A stretch of DNA of 64,000 nucleotides from Stichopus chloronotus (Eukaryota; Echinodermata; Holothuroidea; Aspidochirotida; Stichopodidae). The position numbers were made by a program, and so were the translations under genes. Below the pieces are notes generated by a model. That model was not told where the DNA came from and did not search any database. It worked only from the letters and a program-made list of their open reading frames with translations. This document shows, one piece after another, positions 25,901 through 35,435 of the stretch. Where the stretch lies: assembly GCA_021234535.1 (NCBI GenBank), contig CM037835.1, positions 8,742,001 to 8,806,000 of the forward strand, read 5' to 3'. Numbering within the stretch: position 1 is the stretch's first letter; every line of letters starts with the position of its first letter.

Positions 25901-28012
25901 GTTTGGGGTGCTTGTTGAGGGGGTGGTGCTGGTTGGGTTTGCTGGACAACATGCTGTTGTGGTGGTGGCTGAGGTTGAGGAGGCTGAGCTGAGTATGGGG
26001 GAGGTGGATGTTGCGGATGTTGCATTGGCTAAAACGAAGGAACAAACATAAATTTAGCTTTCAAATTCTAGTGAAGTGATGAAGTACTGAAAAAAATCCA
26101 TTGCATTGTCCTAAATCTGTTGTTTATGATAATTGACTGCTCAGTACTGACCAATAATTGACACCCCCTTGCTCCCCAGAAGCAAAGGCTTACTGTTTTC
26201 AACAGAAGGATAACCATCAGATGTAGTAATTGGATTTCTCTCCATTCTGCATTGCTCAGATTTGGCTTAGTTGTAGGCTTGAAAACTTGTTTATGTTACG
26301 GTGATAGCAGTCCAACTGATTAGTCATGTGTTACAATGGAACAAATACAGTTTCTTCCATGGATACAGTCAGTAGGTGTGATACTTTGATATTTCCATAG
26401 AAAAGGAACATAACACCATTCTGCTGGAAAATAAGCGTTCTATTTACTCTGTGCACTGCAGCCACACATGACTTGATAGTGAGCCAAGGCGTAACAACTT
26501 CCCTCATTTCTTTCTTTAATTTCAGTCCTTTAGTGGAATCATGCAGGTGAAATCTTGCAAAACACAAAAAAGTCTCTATACCATGTATATTTGTATGTCA
26601 AGCTTTTACAGTAAGATTTGAATGGACCCTATGCATGAGAGGACTGTTCAATTGAAACTGAACTGAAATTGCTATTAACCTTAAAAGTTCCAAACACATT
26701 ACATTATCCAACTGGGCATGGAAAACAATACCTTAGTTTGTTCACAACAACTTAGATGTCTACACTAAACCTCAACATCTACAGAAGAAGTGCAGGAATT
26801 CACACACAGCTCTGGGAAAAAAGTACTGTATTTCCGGGGAGGGGAGACTAAATTGTCCACAATTTCTTATCATATTTCTGTGCAAGAAAATAGTAAATTT
26901 CCCTCCAAATACACAAATTTTATCTAATACTCAAATTTCCAGGGAGGGAGCCCCCGAGCTTTCACCCACATTAACACTAAATATGAGAATTGGTCAAGGT
27001 TTACCTTTATAGTATGAGAAATACTTACAGGTAATAGATGATTGAATGTGTGTTTCATTCCTAGCACAAACTACTGTATGTAACCAAAACCAATTTTTTT
27101 TAAAAGGTCAAAAAAAGCTTTACGTCTTCCAACACTAGATCCAACATTTTCTAAAATAAGAGTTTCAGTGTTTGTGGATAGTTCACATCAAAAGCCAAAA
27201 TACATCACTTAAGACTTGGAAAGATGATGTCCATGCATGGTTGGGATATGATATTTTTATTAAAAATTCTAATTTTCATAGTTAAAGTAAACACCCATGC
27301 AGTGGGTAAAATGCATGCAGGTGGGCATGGGGAAACTAGCTTTTATCTTTTATGGCATAGAGCATTAACAAGGGTGTGAAGCCTCTGAACTTTCTCTTCT
27401 TTCACACAAATATCTTGCCATTCATTTTGACTTGTTAGATACTGTACAAAATGAATAAAAATCCCCACAAAACTTTCGAACTAGATATAAACCAATTTAT
27501 GGAGAATTTAGACTATTACTATGCAACATAGTATGAAAAGTAATCGCCTGACTGCTTGAAAATACAGTGCAGTACAAGCAACCATATGGCAATTCGTAGA
27601 AATGTTTATGACATGTGGTCTTATTTTTCATCACTTAGTCATGTTTCAGAATGAATCTGCCATACATTGTTTTCATTCTGAAGGTATTAAAAAACTTTAA
27701 ATTAAAAAAGAAGCACATATTCATTCAGTGCAAATATCTTACTACTGAATACTGTATGTCTGCTAAATTAAATGCAGGCCTGTAATAGGTCAAGTAGAAA
27801 TACTGTACCTGCTGGTGTGCCACATAAGGTTGTTGCTGACCAGGGTAAGGCTGATGATGTTGTGGGTATGCCTGGTACTGAGAAGGTGCTGGCTGTTGAG
27901 GTGCATGTTGGCTGTGGGGAGGGGGCTGTTTGGGGTAGCTACTGGGAGGAGGATGAACAGTACTGACAGGTGCAGTTTCTGTTGATGCTGCACAACCCAT
28001 GGCAGCTTTAAT
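5792..28012 (-). CDS. Gene A: putative N-acylated coiled-coil protein, 588 residues, 11 coding exons
   Basis: Seen: eleven exons between 28012 and 5792 join with AG/GT borders and matching phases at all ten junctions, giving one 588-residue frame ending in TAA at 5794-5792. The protein begins MGCAAS: Gly2 and Ser6 fit the N-myristoylation consensus and Cys3 could be palmitoylated, so membrane attachment of a cytoplasmic protein is inferred. Layout: Pro/Gln/His-rich 10-120; coiled-coil-like 122-267; helical core 268-420 with aromatic and Trp residues around 302-326; charged helix 421-472; acidic linker 474-501; Thr/Pro linker 502-530; basic coil 531-588 ending in an Arg-rich stretch. No signal peptide, membrane segment or catalytic motif is visible. 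I do not recognise the family; a scaffold role is only a guess. It is the only confidently modelled gene here and its introns host several repeats. Confidence 0.88.
7245..7329 (-). CDS. Gene A exon 11, linker, residues 502-530
   Basis: 85 nt between ATTTTCAG and TTCG|GTAAGA. It codes a Thr/Pro/Glu-rich linker that ends in a short hydrophobic Met-Asn-Asp-Ile-Phe sequence, which could be a binding motif (inference). Phase is consistent on both sides. Confidence 0.85.
8241..8535. repeat. Minisatellite of 11-bp units (CACATACCCTA type) in a gene A intron
   Basis: About 25 imperfect copies of ACATACCC(C/T)AC, with alternate units differing so that a 22-bp higher period appears (CTACACATACCC / CACACATACCC). 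It sits in the intron after exon 10, ending 67 nt from the donor. The array is purine-poor on the plus strand (hardly any G). Confidence 0.85.
8603..8688 (-). CDS. Gene A exon 10, acidic linker, residues 474-501
   Basis: 86 nt between TTTTCGTCAG and GAAGCT|GTGAGT. It codes a Glu/Asp-rich stretch without hydrophobic core, probably disordered. The donor lies 67 nt before a minisatellite in the following intron. Confidence 0.85.
9184..9412. repeat. Degenerate minisatellite, units of roughly 45-60 bp
   Basis: The phrase CATTGCCTGAAG or CATTGTCTGAA recurs at about 9185, 9242, 9289, 9345 and 9399, each followed by a GATCT/AGG and CCATGAAA phrase. Related single units lie at about 12052-12125 and 12440-12495 in the same intron. 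Confidence 0.6.
9521..10633 (+). mobile_element. Dispersed element copy 1: ~145-bp internal units, GATA tail, terminal palindrome
   Basis: Starts TTAAACTAGAGCACCA, shared with copy 2 (21481). A perfect 14-bp palindrome GCACCAATTGGTGC lies at 9531-9544. Four tandem units start at 9929, 10075, 10223 and 10368 (phrase AGAATTTCATAAAATGG). Then come (GATA/GACA)n at 10524-10588 and a 30-nt near-perfect palindrome at 10604-10633. Known Helentron-type non-autonomous elements (HINE, pearl and similar) have this order: tandem core, tetranucleotide microsatellite, 3' hairpin. The assignment is by architecture only. It lies in the intron between exons 9 and 10, antisense to gene A. Confidence 0.75.
10524..10588. 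repeat. (GATA/GACA)n microsatellite tail of copy 1
   Basis: Interleaved GATA and GACA tetranucleotides over about 65 bp directly after the last 145-bp unit. The corresponding position of copy 2 carries a longer compound tract. Confidence 0.9.
12751..12907 (-). CDS. Gene A exon 9, residues 421-473
   Basis: 157 nt between TTCTTTAG and GGAAG|GTATTT, one base left over. Highly charged helix alternating Arg/Lys and Glu with Leu spacing, typical of a coiled coil or single helix. Phase agrees with exons 8 and 10. Confidence 0.9.
13006..13023. repeat. Short hairpin at the end of a 14-bp direct repeat
   Basis: ATACCCTTAAAAGGGTAT, arms of 8 bases around AA, overlapping a direct repeat AAAAGGATACCCTT (12985-13012). 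It lies in the short intron between exons 8 and 9. No function is evident. Confidence 0.6.
13260..13518 (-). CDS. Gene A exon 8, residues 334-420
   Basis: 259 nt between CACATCAG and CGG|GTAAGC. It encodes a probably all-helical globular stretch with Tyr, Phe, Trp and Cys residues (for example a Trp-Phe-Asp near the end), less coiled-coil-like than the exons around it. With exon 7 it probably forms the structured core. Confidence 0.9.
14661..14859 (-). CDS. Gene A exon 7, residues 268-333
   Basis: 199 nt between GTCCGCAG and CCAGT|GTAAGT. An upstream GT (CCA|GTGTAA) would break the phase; the GTAAGT site keeps it. The product is a long helix with a patterned motif of Lys-Trp, His-His-Ala, Gln and Arg-Arg-Trp (about residues 302-326), which looks like the conserved core of the protein. 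Confidence 0.9.
15370..15523 (-). CDS. Gene A exon 6, residues 217-267
   Basis: 154 nt between ATCACAG and CCTCA|GTGAGT, one base left over. It encodes a continuous charged coiled coil (Glu, Lys, Gln, Leu). Donor and acceptor are both strong and the phase agrees with exon 7. Confidence 0.9.
17054..17156 (-). CDS. Gene A exon 5, residues 183-216
   Basis: 103 nt; its first base completes the Thr codon split with exon 4, then 34 codons follow and the exon ends CAACAG|GTACAT. The peptide is Gln/Met/Asp-rich and helical. A foldback element with a long (AAGG)n tract lies 128 nt upstream of the acceptor on the transcript. Confidence 0.88.
17284..17743. mobile_element. Foldback/MITE-like element with ~105-bp terminal inverted repeats and TA duplication
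   Basis: The left arm (17284-17388) and the reverse complement of the right arm (17639-17743) match over about 105 bp with scattered differences; shared blocks include AACTTACCTGTCT, CATCTAACTAATGCAC and GCTAGCATAACTAC. The ends read TA|TTTACG and CGTAAA|TA, i.e. a TA target duplication as in Tc1/mariner-type MITEs. The centre is filled by an (AAGG)n tract. It lies in gene A's intron between exons 4 and 5. No transposase is present. Confidence 0.8.
17389..17579. repeat. (AAGG)n microsatellite, about 48 units
   Basis: 191 bp of uninterrupted AAGG. On the gene A transcript it is a pure CCUU pyrimidine tract some 230 nt upstream of the exon 5 acceptor, so it could bind polypyrimidine-tract proteins (inference). 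Confidence 0.97.
19130..19480 (+). mobile_element. Decayed LINE-like reverse transcriptase fragment
   Basis: The frame from 19134 reads a shape familiar from LINE RT thumb regions: PYFNSDQLLVTVLVLSKIDYCN, then VTYRLLKIV; after a frameshift near 19360 a DRKKRE block follows. Stops and shifts show it is dead. Different family from the 2575 fragment. Lies in gene A intron 3. Confidence 0.65.
20290..20471 (-). CDS. Gene A exon 4, residues 122-182
   Basis: 182 nt, starting at CCTTGCAG and ending CAAAC|GTTAGT with two bases left over. It encodes a heptad-like helix rich in Leu, Lys, Glu and Gln with a poly-Gln touch, the first clear coiled-coil segment. GC content is visibly higher than in the surrounding introns. 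Confidence 0.9.
21481..22980 (+). mobile_element. Dispersed element copy 2: ~145-bp internal units, compound tetranucleotide tail
   Basis: Closely similar to copy 1 throughout. Its first 194 bp match 9521-9720; then about 318 bp (21680-21997) are present only here; then 21998-22790 match 9721-10523. The four tandem units start at 22201, 22346, 22494 and 22639. The tail is a compound GATG/GACG/GACA/GATA tract. The terminal palindrome of copy 1 is missing. It lies in the gene A intron between exons 3 and 4, in the same orientation as copy 1. Confidence 0.8.
22791..22979. repeat. Compound tetranucleotide microsatellite GATA/GATG, GACG, GACA, GATA
   Basis: Ordered blocks: GATA/GATG mixture to about 22822, GACG to about 22910 (roughly 22 units), GACA to about 22944, then GATA. 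Each block differs from its neighbour by one base per unit. Confidence 0.95.
23040..25857. other. Part of gene A intron 2, nothing recognised
   Basis: AT-rich intronic sequence without a coding-like frame flanked by splice sites and without a repeat I can name. Confidence 0.5.
25858..26028 (-). CDS. Gene A exon 3, residues 65-121
   Basis: 171 nt, exactly 57 codons, bordered by TTTTAG and AAAG|GTAACT. It continues the low-complexity segment, with runs of Pro and Gln, and ends in an acidic-basic stretch that leads into the coiled coil. The open frame, the splice borders and the similar composition to exon 2 support it. Confidence 0.88.
27809..28012 (-). CDS. Gene A exon 2 (first coding exon), residues 1-64
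   Basis: The acceptor follows a long T-run ending TATCCTCAG; 12 nt of 5' UTR precede the ATG at 28000-27998. It codes the MGCAAS acylation signal and a Pro/Gln/His/Tyr-rich stretch. The donor is CAG|GTACAG after a complete codon. Because an acceptor precedes the ATG, at least one untranslated exon must lie upstream. Confidence 0.9.
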
Positions 28013-28239
28013 CTGAGGATAAAAAAAAAAACATGAGTGCAATTTACTGTACAGCACTTATCCTGGTGACAATGCTACACAATCCCAGACCATACTAGGC
28101 TAGCTAATAATAAGGTCGCTGTCAAATTCAAAGTCCAAACATCCCCAGACTAAAACATCTCCACTTTTTACAAAAATGTTCTCTCTGCTTACCAAAATGT
28201 CCCCATGGCACTACATACGGTACACAAAAGCATTCTTGC

Positions 28240-28510
28240 ATATATGTCAGATGTTCGTAGAACATGAGGTCATCAGCTTAAATTCCAGAAGCACCTCCGT
28301 ATACTAGATATTAGAAAGTATTAGAGAATGGAACAATCTGCCACAGGAGGCTGTCTCTGCCACAACAGTCAATGGATTCAAGAACATCATCGATCCTATT
28401 TTCCAGGATAGAAGGGAGCTCTTCATAAGCCAGAGATGGCTGTCTGCCCCAGATCTTACGACCCCATCGACATCTACTGCCGGTGGGCTCCGGTTAATCC
28501 AGTAAATATG
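28240..28510 (+). mobile_element. LINE 3' fragment, second copy of the 2575-3125 family
   Basis: Nearly the same bases as 2850-3115, including AGGTCATCAGCTTAAATTCC and GAATGGAACAATCTGCCACAGGAGGCTGT. It has a ~20-nt deletion after TTAGAAAGTATT and reads SQRWLSAPDLTTPSTSTAGG at its end. It sits upstream of gene A exon 2, inside the probable 5' UTR intron. Confidence 0.75.
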
Positions 28511-30964
28511 ACAGAGAATTAGAACATAATGAGGAATGAAACTGAAAGTTCAATTCCTTATAAAACATGTGCGCATCTTGAAAATGGAGTGTGGATAGAT
28601 TTAGGAAAATAGGAAGGACACAACAGACTATTCAAGTTGACTGATCAGTGGATTGCAGATATTTAGAAATTGACCTTCTTGTGCAGCTAGCCAGAGTACT
28701 GAGCAGTATAGCAACAGTCTACTTACAGTGAGTAGGCCTAATCATGAGTTGACCAGTATCATGAGTCCATCACTGCATACTAAATGCCAGTAGAGTGTGT
28801 AAGATGTGATTTCAATGCAACCTGCAATGCGTATTCTTCTTTATTCGTACGAAAATTTCCGTGTAATTGGTTCATTCGTGTGTCCTTATTCGTACGAAAC
28901 TTTCCCACCAAGTACCCAGGTGAAGAGGGCCCAGCATTTTTGAAAGATTACTGTGGGTTAGTCCAATCGAAATAATGAAACATGCCACCATTTTTGTCTT
29001 TCCTGCTCTAAGTCAATGGCATGCACACTGAACAGACACCTTGGGGATAGCCTAATGTATTTGTTTTGGCTAAGTTGCCATAAAGAATGCAGGATAATTT
29101 CACCTTTGGTGCCAAAATTTCTTGTTGCAGATAATACATCAATTCAATATGAATCACTTTTGCTTTAAATAAATTAAGGCAAAAGTGGTTCATAATGAAA
29201 CATTCTTACTTTTTTTAGTTGGAACTGTCACAATCTTGAAATGACAGACTTGCATTCGATGGTCATCCACTTACACTGAGATAAAATAATTTACTGAAAC
29301 CAAGTGCATGGCACACAACAGGAAGTTCATCAATAAGGCCAAATAAAAAAAAAAACATGTTTCTCAACCCCACTCTCACACATTTTACTTGCCACATGGA
29401 TTTTTCTTTTTTAATGTCGAGAGTAATGTCTTGTCCTGACAGTGGAAACCATCCCTCTGTGTCATTGCAACATAGCACTCGTGTTGTAACTAGCACCAGT
29501 TCTGTAACTTACTATATTGTATGTATGATCTGACAGTCTTTTCCAATAGCTCTTTTCAATATCTTTAAAGTGATAACGTGCATAGGCAAAAAGTAAAAAC
29601 GTTGAAATTTCATCTGCAAAAGTTTGGTAAGGCTTTTAATTACACCATTCAGACAATCTGGGGAAATAAATAGGTTTCAGTTGGTTAATTTTGATATGAT
29701 TTCAAAGTCTTCTAACATAATGACAAAAAGTGTAGAATGCGATAATGTAGTGGTTGACAGTTTCCATTCAAATCAACGGTGTGCTTCTTTGAGCATGCCA
29801 ATGGGAAGTATACTAGCAATGAATATTCAGTTAACAACTCAGGATCACTGATGCCGTGGGCAAGGTTGTGTTCAGTTGGTAGGTTATTTGTAAATACAGT
29901 GTTTCCTTTCACCAAATACTACAATTCCCGATACCTACCAAGGAGCGACGACTTGAGTAGTATGTTTTTGATACACTAGTGAGACCAGTACTGTTGCATA
30001 TTCATTATGTTGGCGGTTATAGCAAGAACTGTTAATTTGCAAGTATGATTTCTGTTTTTTACTGTTTTTATGCCAATCTTGTTGCTTTTCGAAGTAGTTG
30101 CTGTCATTTTCCTTCATTGAAAGACATAGTCCGTTCATGTACAACCTCGCGTGTACATTTAAAATGAAGAAAAAGTTAAGATCAAACATAATCTTATCTT
30201 TTTGGTCTTTCAGTACACACGCAATCACTTTTAAGTCAGTACACATATTTATATATGGCACTGGATTTGGGCAATAAAACATATTGGCGCCTTCTTGATG
30301 AGGTATGCATACAGGTACTGTTTTCTGTGCTGACGACAGGCCTTTCGTGTTCCTGCCTAAAAAAAAGGCCCGGGATCAAATTTTCTGAAAAGACAGGACG
30401 AGAAACTAGTTGTGTTGTATTTGGCCTAAAAGCTGATATCAGAGACATGTCACTAAGTTAGGCTTATTGGGTACTTTATATCCCCCATGAAAGTTGTTAT
30501 TAACGCCTTTATCACATACTGTTTTAATTTTACCGACGGTCAGGCTAGGCCTAAGTTAGGCCCTGATGATTAGTTTTTGTACATCATCGTCACCATCTGA
30601 AGATGTCGTTGGCCAAAGCCTCATGGCCTTTAACTTCGACGTGAAAGGTAAAATAAAGGTACTTGAACAATATGTAGCATAATTGTACTACTACTAGTAA
30701 TCGTTTAAAGTCACCATAAACTTACATTCAGGACATGGGTAACCTTAGTTTACCTAGTCCTACGATTAAGTTAGGCTATGTCAGTATGTGTAACATCACG
30801 AGAAACAGGCCACTTAAAACTGAATTAACGAAGGCCAATCCTTTGTTAATCATCGCAAAGAACACCCTCGAACTGAGGCCTTGTATTACTGTATAAGCCT
30901 ACATTCGGCCAGAGAGATTGATGACGATAAACGTTCAACGGGACGTTTTGTTTTTCAGTCTTAC
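28511..30964. other. Probable 5' UTR intron of gene A, nothing recognised
   Basis: AT-rich, containing a local repeat of CGTACGAAA(A/C)TTTCC at about 28848 and 28895 and no defensible exon. Confidence 0.35.
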
Positions 30965-31350
30965 CGATTTCAAGAACGCACCTTTAGATTCGTGCAAGGA
31001 CAGTTTCTAACCAACGTATAATTCCAGAAAACGCAGAATATGTCAAGCCGTATCTTAGCAAGTTTAACTCGATCTAGTGCGGGAAATAAATTTGTGCTCT
31101 TACGTTACAACGAATTCTACTGATACAGATCAAGAACTTCCCTATCAATGCCCTGCATGCACTCGTACTCATCGCACAATAACTTTATTGACCGGGGGTA
31201 ATAGGATTGTGCATCACCATGGTGACAGTACACAATGGTGGTTATTGCTACGATACTCTATGGACTTACGGATTGTGCGAATAATAGTCGCGACAACTGT
31301 GAGACAACATCCTGGGCTATTGCACGTACATTTGACGCAAGCTTTTATCG
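30965..31350 (-). other. Probable 5' untranslated exon and start region of gene A
   Basis: Gene A's first coding exon begins with an acceptor, so a leader exon is required. The best donor upstream is GAAATCG|GTAAGA at 30965/30964, inside a CpG-rich stretch that stands out from the AT-rich introns. The left border of this entry is the donor; the right border (transcription start) is a guess. Confidence 0.4.
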
Positions 31351-31412
31351 ATAATTGCACAACAGCCTTCTTCGGGGGGTCTCTTTGATCTACAGAGAGC
31401 AAAGTCACCACA

Positions 31413-31420
31413 TGACGTCA
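31413..31420. promoter_or_regulatory. CRE-type palindrome TGACGTCA upstream of gene A
   Basis: A perfect TGACGTCA octamer in the CpG-rich region just upstream of the proposed leader exon. The octamer is the known site of CREB/ATF factors. Its function here is inferred from position; the same octamer also occurs in repeats at 33.6-33.9 kb. Confidence 0.3.
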
Positions 31421-31429
31421 TAAAGCCAT

Positions 31430-32970
31430 GTTCTCGTATCCAACAGGCCCATAGCTAGTAGGTCAGATTCCTCAGGGATTCCAAAATAGAAATGGAACTG
31501 AGCAAGGGGGATGCTACCGGCACATGCGAAGCAATGTTGCTTTTTTTTTACCAACAAAATAGAAAGGGTGAAAAGTTTTGCAGAGCCGAGGGACCCATTC
31601 CTGCTCCCCTTGATACAGGACCTGGAACATTTTTTTTCCACTTAATGCACGGGTAGGGATGCACGGGTAGGGGATCTTCAACATGCTACTTGTGAAATCG
31701 ATTAAGGGCATGCGGGACAGATGCAAAACACTGCTCAATCTACGTCTGAATTTTGAGCTGTCTGTGATTGAATGATACCGCTTTAGAATTTTAACACCAG
31801 AATCATCACACCTAGCCTTCTCACAGGGCCACAGCTAAGGTAACTTTAGGGGTGTGAAGGTCAAAATTTTGACTGGCCGGATTTATTTTTAACTGAGTGG
31901 CGACCCTGCCCCGACAATTTCAGACAATTTCCGTTATCAAAAAGGTCCAGAATTAAAGGAAGTGTGCAGTCTTCACGAAAAGGGTACTATCAAGTATCAG
32001 ACTCGACGGAACGTAAAAAAGTAGGCAATCCACTGAGTTGCAATTCTCATTCCTGTCGTTTTGCATGGTCTTTCCATACTCATCGTTTCATATACATCCG
32101 AAGTACGCTGGACTGTAATGTTTTCATCAGTTACTCAGATTGCTCGTTGCACTTATGTTAGTGCATGTTTCTCTAGATAACTTGAAGGCATAAACATGTA
32201 AGATATCATGTGAGGATTGACTGCGTTGTAAACAGAAGTGCTGAATATTCCAGTTACTAACCCATCACGCAGTACTCCTCACATATGATACCATACATGA
32301 TAAGGTTTCATCGAGAGAACAAACCCTTACCATTATTGTATGTCTAGATATTACCTCATGTTCTATCATGCAGAAAAAGGTCTCCTCGAGACATGATTTT
32401 AGCACATTATGGAAATTCTATGAGGACTAGGGTGCATCACGTCTATATGTACATGTACACCACGTATGCGTCGAATAGCGCAAATACCTGCATCGCATAC
32501 ACATGTGATTAGAAATGAAGTGTGCATCAAAAGTATTCCAATAAATAGCCTATGTGCGCGGCAAAGTAGGCTATTCCTCAGATCCGCACGCGCCGTAGCC
32601 TCTGCCGAGTCTTTCCGGCGATACGTGAATTTAGTTGCACCACTGGCTGTGTTCCACCCCAGAAAATCGCCATACACTCTGGATGTTACACTCCCTTGGT
32701 GATATACTCCCCCTGAAAATCGCCACGCCGGCGAGGATAGGCATCTGATTCAACGCATCAATGAGGGAACATGAATCGTGTGTGACGTTACGAGTTGTGG
32801 CATGAATGAATAAATTAAAAGGTTTGGATAATTAACACCTGAAAAGCCTTGACAAAGGCTACACGCGCCGTCACTCTGGATGTTTTGAATGCCATGAAAA
32901 GCGCGTGGGTGTGCTTCAGTATTACCTTCACAATGCGTAAACATTTCGAGTTCTTGTTCAACTGTGTAGT
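31430..32970. other. Gene-poor stretch, unassigned
   Basis: Relatively CpG-containing DNA with no recognised exon. The short phrase GTAGGTCAGATTCCT near 31460 resembles GCTAGGTCAGATTCCT near 37477 (the flank of the hAT-like element), perhaps a shared older repeat. Confidence 0.35.
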
Positions 32971-32974
32971 AAAG

Positions 32975-33412
32975 CCTAAAGACTCGATCCTATACCATGT
33001 TGACCGTGGATGAACACCGGCGAAATTCGCGGAATCTTTTCGATCAGTGTTCATAGAGTAACGAGGCAGGGGTGAAAAAATAAACCCATACAAACCCAAA
33101 TCTGCTCCCAGGACGGCCATTTAACGTCCCCATCCCACGGACGAGATTATATCCCCCAGTCCTTAGCTACTTTCCTGCAGAGGCTGGAAGGGGTGGAGGA
33201 CCAGCTCAGCAGCCCACTAGTGTGCTAAGTAAACCTGGAGCGGACGATATCTGAATCGGACAACAGGAACACAAATTGAAATTACTGAATAAACACCTCA
33301 GCACCACTCTAAACAGCTTTCCTGAACAAGTAATTTTGAGTCCCCAGAAAATTTCGAAGTGGTTCCACCGGGATTTGATGCGGACACTCCAACCACCAAG
33401 CTAACCCTCCAC
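32975..33412 (-). mobile_element. tRNA-derived SINE, copy 1
   Basis: On the minus strand the element begins with an RNA polymerase III A-box-like sequence, TTAGCTTGGTGGTTGGAGTG at 33405-33386. A CATCAAATCC B-box-like sequence follows, then a body shared with 61862-62392: TTTTCTGGGGACTCAAAA, GTCCTCCACCCCT, GGACGTTAAATGG, GTTCATCCA, CAACATGGTATAGGATC. No coding capacity. The two copies are in opposite orientation. Confidence 0.75.
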
Positions 33413-33592
33413 CCCTAGTGGGCATATACTTTGTAAAATGGTAGGCATATATGTTATAAAATATTCTGAGTGAAAGTTTTACCACCGCATGGAATACACC
33501 GTTGGTACCAGACGTAATCACTTAGCCCAAAACATGGTTGCATAGGTTGAAGTCAAACGTGTCAAGTTGATTCACGGAAAAGCCTAGATATA

Positions 33593-34045
33593 AAAGTCGC
33601 TGTAATAACAGTGACCTTGACCTATGACGTCATCAATTCAATCCAATCCAAACCACGTCTTATACCCAGGCACCTACCTACCAAGTTTGAAGTTCATCCG
33701 ACTCACCACCTAGGAGAAAAGCGTGAAACACTTTTCAAAGCATTTTTGCTGATTTGACCTTTGATCACGTGACTTTTTATCTCGTGACGTCATCAGTATT
33801 TTTGACACGTGTCTTGTATCATCTTCTTTTAGAATATGTTAGTTTTAGCCTTTACCTCTAGGACATTCACACATAGAGATAGGCCTAATGCTAAAATGAG
33901 TTTTTCGTTTTCATGACCTGTGACCGTTGACCTATGACGTCATCAGTCGGACCGACGATACACTTCATATCAGGGCACCTACCCAACAGATTTGAGGTTC
34001 ATCCGACTTACCGTCGACAGGAGATCGTGACACACTTACTGTTAT
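33593..34045 (+). repeat. Tandem array of ~155-bp units carrying TGACGTCA
   Basis: The palindrome TGACGTCA recurs at 33625, 33785 and 33935 (spacing 160 and 150), each time followed by TCA and preceded by GACCTATGACG or CTCGTGACG. Two units share CAGGCACCTACC / CAGGGCACCTACC and GTTCATCCGACT. The array ends in CGTGACACACTTAC followed by a CA-rich microsatellite and a poly-C run (34045-34107). TGACCT half-sites occur several times. Confidence 0.65.
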
Positions 34046-34879
34046 ACACACACACTACATACACAAACACACATTTGAACACCATTTCTCACCCCCCCCC
34101 CCCCCCATCGCGACCCCAATCTGTAATCTAGAGCCATCTCATATGTTTACCTCGAGGTAAGCCCATATAAGGTTTACTGACCCACCAAGTTTCGGCAGAA
34201 TATCACGAGAGTTGTAAGGGATGGGGGTTACCATGTAAGTGTCATTTTTTGAAACTTAACCCCCTGTCAAAGTACAATAGCTCATCCCCGTTTGTTTACT
34301 ACGTATAGGGATGAGACCAAAAAATATGGGGGGGGGGGGAGGGATAAGTAACTCCAGGACCATCTAAGCAAAGCGCCACCATTAACATTAATTGGCAGGG
34401 AGGGTACAAAAGTTTGGCTTTTCCAACCTGATACTGATCTTATAAGTGTCTGCCGCAATTTTTCAATTAACTAAAAAAAATTCTATGGCAAACTTGAAAT
34501 GCAGTATTTTTGATTGCTCTTATCTGGAATACTTATGCTATTCTCATCTCATGCAAACGTTACTTCAACAGTTTTTACTTTCTAACGATAACTTTTTTAA
34601 CTTTCTTTCTGAGAAACTTTCAACTATGGGCAACCTTGGACACAGTGGTGCAATAATTTGTAGTATTGCAGTCAATTTTTTTTCTCGAGAAATTGTTTCA
34701 GACAAATTATTCCAAGAACTTTTGCTTTCTGCTGATTATAGTTTTTTTTTTTATTAGCTGGCTACAACCTTCGATGATTGCAGCACAAAGTAGATCTTCT
34801 TGTACCGATAACTTTAGAAATAATAGCCACCTTGATGAGAATAAAAATGTCATGCAATAGCATTTAAATAGATGGGGAA

Positions 34880-35435
34880 GCATGAGACGGGAGATGGTTG
34901 GCCTGTGAGACGGTTGAAAAGGAGGAGATGTCCTTCGTCAACTTTTTGAGAAAATTTTCACTTATAGGTAACCTTAGACGCAATCTATCGTGCAAATATT
35001 TGGTGTCTTTGTAAGTCATGCAATGTGCTAGACTGAGATATGGAAACTCCAGCTGTGGTATTTTAGATTTTCCAAGTATCGTCGCTTCTAGACTGAAATA
35101 TAAGGAAATATGAGGGTATGTCAGATTTAGTGAGAAATTTTTCAATTACCAGGTAACCTTAGACACCATCTTGTGCAGTGTTTGGCATCTTTTTATATCC
35201 TAAATGTACTAGAGAGAGATATTAAAAATTTTAATTGTTCTTTCTGATTTTCCGAACATCGTCGCTCCTAGACTGAAATATGAGAAAATCAAAAAGTATT
35301 TTTAGATTTGTTTTCAATTACCAGGTGACCTTAGTCACAATCTGGTGCAATATTTGGCATCTTTTTATGTCATAAAATATGCTGAACTAAGATATGGAAA
35401 ATGCCAACTAGTAGGCTATAGATATCGTCGCTCTG
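34880..35435 (+). repeat. Three degenerate tandem units of about 172-185 bp
   Basis: AGGTAACCTTAGAC recurs at 34966 and 35151, and as AGGTGACCTTAGTC at 35323. Each is followed by CAATCT.TGC, TATTTGG..TCTTT and, later, a CGTCGCT(T/C)CTAGACTGAAATAT block. Confidence 0.7.

Noticed and set aside
31077..31388. 103-codon plus-strand frame in the gene A promoter region
   Set aside because: Starts at a non-ATG codon, no family similarity, and a minus-strand frame overlaps; typical of a CpG-rich stretch.
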